NCBI GenBank assembly: GCA_024636405.1
Contig: JAGXHC010000133.1
Location: 1 to 17,864, forward strand
Source: Sulfitobacter sp.
Lineage (GTDB): Bacteria; Pseudomonadota; Alphaproteobacteria; Rhodobacterales; Rhodobacteraceae
DNA length: 17,864 nt
Direction: 5' to 3'
The notes beneath the pieces are model-generated. The model made no database searches. It was not told where the DNA came from and worked only from the letters and a program-made list of their open reading frames with translations. Every line of letters begins with the position of its first letter. Positions within the stretch are counted from its first letter, which is position 1. The position numbers were made by a program, and so were the translations under genes. Shown here one piece after another: positions 14,738 through 17,864 of this stretch.

Positions 14738-15586
14738 CTATCTGTCACCGCGTCCCGGATGCGCCGGATAAACGCCCAACACATCAAGCATGTTGGTAAA
14801 ATATCCAAGCTCTTCCAGCGCGCGTTGCACGGATGGATCTTCGGGGTGGCCTTCGATATCGGCGTAAAATTGCGTCGCGGTAAACGATCCGCCGACCATG
14901 TAGCTTTCCAGTTTGGTCATGTTGACACCATTGGTCGCAAACCCGCCCATCGCCTTGTAAAGCGCGGCAGGAATATTGCGGACCTCGAAAACGAAGGTGG
15001 TCAGCATGTTTTCACCCCGGCGCGTCAGATCAATTTCGGGCGCCATCAGCAGAAACCGCGTCGTATTGTGGTCCTGATCTTCAATATCGCGGGCCAGCAC
15101 CTGCAAGCCGTGGATATCGGCGGCAACCTCGCTGGCCAGCACGCCTTCGGTCATCGGGCCACCTTCGGCCAGATCTGCGGCGGCCCCGGCACTGTCGGCT
15201 GCGGCCTCGGATGTGATTCCGTGGGCATCAAGAAAACTGCGCGCCTGGGGCAGCAGAACCATATGGGCGCGGACGTGGGTGATATCGCTCAGCGCAACAC
15301 CGGGGCGTGCCATGAGGCAGATCCGCACACGCACGAAGGCTTCGGCAATGATATGCAGTCCACTTTCGGGCAGCAGGCGGTGGATGTCGGCGACCCTTCC
15401 ATAGGTCGTGTTTTCAACCGGCAACATCGCCAGATCTGCGCGGCCATCGCGCACGGCACGGATCACGCCTTCGAAGGTGGTGCAGGGCACCGGTGTCATT
15501 TCAGGCCGCGCCTGAATACAGGCTTCGTGACTATAGGCACCCAAAGCGCCCTGAAAGGCGATGCGCGGCGTATATTTGGCATTCAT
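14738..15586 (-). CDS. pheA: Prephenate dehydratase
   Basis: This 282-residue monofunctional enzyme converts prephenate to phenylpyruvate in phenylalanine synthesis. It has no chorismate mutase domain. The periplasmic-binding-protein-like catalytic domain covers residues 7-182 (AFQGALGAYSHEA, LPVENTTYGRV). It includes the catalytic TRF motif at 176-178 (NTTRFLLM). An ACT regulatory domain at about 195-275 contains GVNMTKLESYMVGG, matching the Phe-binding ESRP-type region. ATG 15586 is chosen for its AAGGACC ribosome site and family-like N-terminus; the frame is open further upstream but without homology. Feedback inhibition by phenylalanine is expected for the family. It is divergent from the cytochrome gene. 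Confidence 0.95.
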   Translation of the reverse strand: MNAKYTPRIAFQGALGAYSHEACIQARPEMTPVPCTTFEGVIRAVRDGRADLAMLPVENTTYGRVADIHRLLPESGLHIIAEAFVRVRICLMARPGVALSDITHVRAHMVLLPQARSFLDAHGITSEAAADSAGAAADLAEGGPMTEGVLASEVAADIHGLQVLARDIEDQDHNTTRFLLMAPEIDLTRRGENMLTTFVFEVRNIPAALYKAMGGFATNGVNMTKLESYMVGGSFTATQFYADIEGHPEDPSVQRALEELGYFTNMLDVLGVYPAHPGRGDR

Positions 15587-15732
15587 CGGCGCGGTCCTTG
15601 GTGCTAGACAGATCAAGCAGGTCGATTGGTCGCGGTAACTACACCTTGCCTGCAACAAGGGAAAGCAATAGATACCCCGCCAAGACGATGACGCAATCAA
15701 GACGCCCAATATCAAAGTGATGGACCTGACGC

Positions 15733-16236
15733 ATGTTCGATACGATGACAGTTACAAAAGTTGCCGCTGGCCTGTTCGGGGCATGGCTTGTCCTGCTTCT
15801 GGGCAAATGGGCGGCCGAGGAACTTTACCACGCAGAAGCGCATGGGGATCCGTCCTATGTCATCGAAGTGGCGGATGCCGGTGGTGATGAAGGCGGCGAA
15901 ACTGTTGATTTTGCAACTGTGCTGGCCGCTGCGGACGCTGACAAGGGCGCCAAGGTGTTCAAGAAATGCGGAGCCTGTCACAAGCTTGAGGATGGCGCAA
16001 ATGCCGTTGGTCCGCATCTTTTCGGCGTCGTGGGACGCCCTGTCGATTCTGTGGCCGGCTTCAATTACTCTGGTGCGCTGGAGCAGGTGGCCGATGTCTG
16101 GTCGCCTGAGAACCTGGATGGTTTTCTCGCCAATCCCAAGGGGTATGCGCCCGGAACGATCATGGGCTTTGCCGGCCTGAAGAAGATCGAAGACCGCGCT
16201 GATGTCATCGCCTATCTTGAATCCATCGGAAATTGA
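15733..16236 (+). CDS. Membrane-anchored class I cytochrome c (c552/CycM/CycY-like)
   Basis: This 167-residue electron carrier has an uncleaved N-terminal anchor (residues 8-27) and an acidic flexible linker (about 33-60). The mono-haem domain carries CGACH (Cys79, Cys82, His83) and the distal ligand Met144 in GTIMGFAG. NPKGYAPGT and the mitochondrial-type VGPHLFGVVGR support class I cytochrome c. Homologues of this architecture carry electrons from the bc1 complex to cytochrome oxidases at the periplasmic face. It is divergent from pheA and followed by a strong terminator, so it is probably monocistronic. Confidence 0.92.
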   Translation: MFDTMTVTKVAAGLFGAWLVLLLGKWAAEELYHAEAHGDPSYVIEVADAGGDEGGETVDFATVLAAADADKGAKVFKKCGACHKLEDGANAVGPHLFGVVGRPVDSVAGFNYSGALEQVADVWSPENLDGFLANPKGYAPGTIMGFAGLKKIEDRADVIAYLESIGN

Positions 16237-16258
16237 TCAGCGCGCCCTGCCGCTGACC

Positions 16259-16286
16259 AAAGGCCGCCCCCATCGGGCGGCCTTTT
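16259..16286 (+). terminator. Intrinsic terminator of the cytochrome c gene
   Basis: A perfect 11-base stem (AAAGGCCGCCC with GGGCGGCCTTT) closes a 5-base loop, and the arm ends in four T. It starts 23 bases after the cytochrome stop codon. Its A-rich left flank is short, so it acts mainly on the plus strand. Confidence 0.88.
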
Positions 16287-16404
16287 GCGTATGACCGCCC
16301 GATTTCAGCTAGATAACATATTCGCAACTTGTATCTTGGCCCGTGGCCCCGTTAGCTTGACCGACATAACAAACCGCCTTCTTTTTTACTTGAGGATGTG
16401 CCTG

Positions 16405-17864
16405 ATGCCCGATGCCAGACCCCTTACCGTTATGCAGGCTTTGACGCGCCCGCGCAGAATGCTTTGGAATGGGTTGCTGGCATTCGGGGTGGTGTCCGGG
16501 CTGGCCAGCGCCGCGTTTGCCCAGGACGAAAAGATGATCAAAAGCCACGGATATTCGTTCTACGGCGATCTGAAATATCCGGCAGATTACGCCCATTTCG
16601 ATTATGTGAACCCCGATGCGCCCAAGGGTGGCGAGATATCGTTTTCCGCTTTGGGCACCTTTGATTCGATGAACCCCTACAGCCGCAAGGGCCGGGGTGG
16701 CGCGCTGAGCACGGTGATGTACGAAAGCCTGCTGGGCGAGGGCGTGGGCGGCGAATCCGCGCCGTCGGATGTTTATGGCGAAGGCTACTGCCTGTTGTGC
16801 GAAAGCCTTGAATACCCCGAAAGCAAAGACTGGGTCATCTTTCATATGCGCAAGGATGCGACGTTCTCTACCGGTGATCCGGTAACCGCCCATGACATCG
16901 CGTTTTCGCACAACCTGCTGCTGGATCAGGGGCTGCAATCCTACGCTGATGCCGTGCGCAAGCGCATTCCGAAAGTGGAGGTGATCGATGATTATACGAT
17001 CAAGTTCTACTTCACCGAAGGCATCTCGCGGCGCAGTTTGATTGATCAGGTGGGCGGTGTGCCTGCATGGTCAAAGAAATGGTACGAAGAAACCGGCGCG
17101 CGGCTGGATGAATCGCGGCTTGAGGCTTCGCCGGGGTCTGGACCGTATATGGTTGAGACCGTCGATGTGAACCGTCGCATCGTTTACAAGCGCAACCCCG
17201 ATTACTGGGGCAAGGACCTGCCGTTCAACGTGGGCCGCAACAACTTTGACCGTATCAGGGTGGAATATTTCGGCGACGAGAATTCTGCGTTCGAGGCGTT
17301 CAAGGCCGGGGAATACACGTTCCGCGCCGAAGGCAGTTCCAAACAATGGGCCAGCGCATATGACTTTCCCAAGGTCGCAGATGGCTATGTGGTCAAAGCG
17401 GAGTTGCCGGACGGATCGCCACCGTCGCCGTCGGGCATTGTCTTCAACCTTGGCCGGGAAGTTTTGAAGGACAAGCGCGTGCGCGAGGCGGTCGCGTTGG
17501 CGTTCAATTTCGAATGGACCAACGAGTCGCTGCAATACGGATTGTTCAAGCCACGCGCATCATTCACCCAAGATACCCCGCTGATGGCGACCGGCGTGCC
17601 CGAAGGCGCTGAACTGGAATTTCTGAAATCGCTGGGCGACATTGTGCCGCCGGAGTTGTTGACCCAAGAGGTGCGTTTGCCGCACATCTCTGACGCTAGC
17701 CGTCTGTTGGACCGGCGCAATGCGCGGCGCGCGATGAAGTTGCTGGACGATGCAGGCTGGGCCGTCGGCAGCGATGGCAAGCGGCGCAACGCACAAGGCG
17801 AGGCGCTTCGGCTGACGTTTTTGCTGAACTCTTCCGGTTCGGCCACGCTGAGCGCGGTAATCGA
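16405..17864 (+). CDS. Family-5 ABC transporter substrate-binding protein (YejA-like), 3' end beyond window
   Basis: About 486 codons are present and the frame is still open at the right edge. This is a periplasmic solute-binding protein of the oligopeptide family (SBP_bac_5). The best resemblance by eye is to YejA-type microcin C/oligopeptide binders: KMIKSHGYSFYGDLKYPADYAHFDYVNPDAPKGG near the N-terminus, then ALGTFDSMNPY and GSGPYMVE. Residues 1-39 form a signal sequence ending ASAAFA, cleaved before QDE. ATG 16405 has AGG 9 bases upstream; an in-frame ATG at 16396 has none. The family's transporter genes (permeases, ATPase) would be expected just downstream, outside the window. The bound ligand is unknown. 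Confidence 0.88.
   Translation, partial: MPDARPLTVMQALTRPRRMLWNGLLAFGVVSGLASAAFAQDEKMIKSHGYSFYGDLKYPADYAHFDYVNPDAPKGGEISFSALGTFDSMNPYSRKGRGGALSTVMYESLLGEGVGGESAPSDVYGEGYCLLCESLEYPESKDWVIFHMRKDATFSTGDPVTAHDIAFSHNLLLDQGLQSYADAVRKRIPKVEVIDDYTIKFYFTEGISRRSLIDQVGGVPAWSKKWYEETGARLDESRLEASPGSGPYMVETVDVNRRIVYKRNPDYWGKDLPFNVGRNNFDRIRVEYFGDENSAFEAFKAGEYTFRAEGSSKQWASAYDFPKVADGYVVKAELPDGSPPSPSGIVFNLGREVLKDKRVREAVALAFNFEWTNESLQYGLFKPRASFTQDTPLMATGVPEGAELEFLKSLGDIVPPELLTQEVRLPHISDASRLLDRRNARRAMKLLDDAGWAVGSDGKRRNAQGEALRLTFLLNSSGSATLSAVI

Noticed and set aside
14759..15607. 282-codon frame antisense to pheA
   Set aside because: It covers the same bases as a clear prephenate dehydratase and shows no motif of its own.
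1..17864. Search for mobile elements, defence genes, CRISPR arrays and tRNAs
   Set aside because: No transposase, integrase, terminal inverted repeats, regularly spaced repeats or tRNA-like cloverleaf were seen; the window reads as core genome.

Overview
The window looks like a chromosomal segment of a marine-type alphaproteobacterium, most likely Rhodobacterales (Roseobacter group). I base this on protein character and gene content: a DUF1013/TrcR-type regulator, an alphaproteobacterial type III ornithine decarboxylase with a speF-like leader, a short membrane-anchored cytochrome c next to pheA, and a high-GC core. No database search was possible, so the lineage is an inference. No insertion sequences, phage genes, tRNAs, rRNAs or CRISPR arrays were seen. 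Almost all of it reads as vertically inherited core genome.

Left part (1-2828): a secreted RNase T2-family protein on the minus strand is divergent from a TrcR-type DNA-binding regulator, which ends in a strong intrinsic terminator. A membrane-anchored endonuclease/exonuclease/phosphatase-family protein follows. Convergent to it is a large orphan CHASE-domain sensor histidine kinase (2829-4913). The 459-base gap 4914-5372 is the only long non-coding stretch. It carries several short palindromes and, at its right end, a structured leader in front of the ornithine decarboxylase gene (5373-6545).

Centre (6667-11066): a minus-strand DNA-metabolism block, dnaX - ybaB/ebfC - recR, with a DUF202 membrane protein upstream and a divergent YpfJ-like zinc metallopeptidase. 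Beyond the peptidase, on the same strand as dnaX, lies the small SRP RNA gene (ffs, 10970-11066) with its own recognisable promoter. This resembles the conserved SRP RNA/dnaX/ybaB/recR neighbourhood of other bacteria, here interrupted by two genes.

Right part (11103-17864): a 5'-nucleotidase/CpdB-like phosphoesterase lacking a visible signal peptide is divergent from nudC (NAD+ diphosphatase). A small SRPBCC protein comes next, then pheA (prephenate dehydratase) divergent from a membrane-anchored cytochrome c with a strong terminator. Last is the 5' part of a family-5 (oligopeptide/YejA-like) ABC substrate-binding protein that runs off the right edge.

I see no convincing undescribed multi-gene system. 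The points most worth a second look are the duplicated module in the TrcR-type regulator, the Glu-to-Gln change in the RNase T2 active site, the leader and palindromes upstream of the ornithine decarboxylase, the extended DHp hairpin of the orphan kinase, and the ffs/dnaX arrangement.
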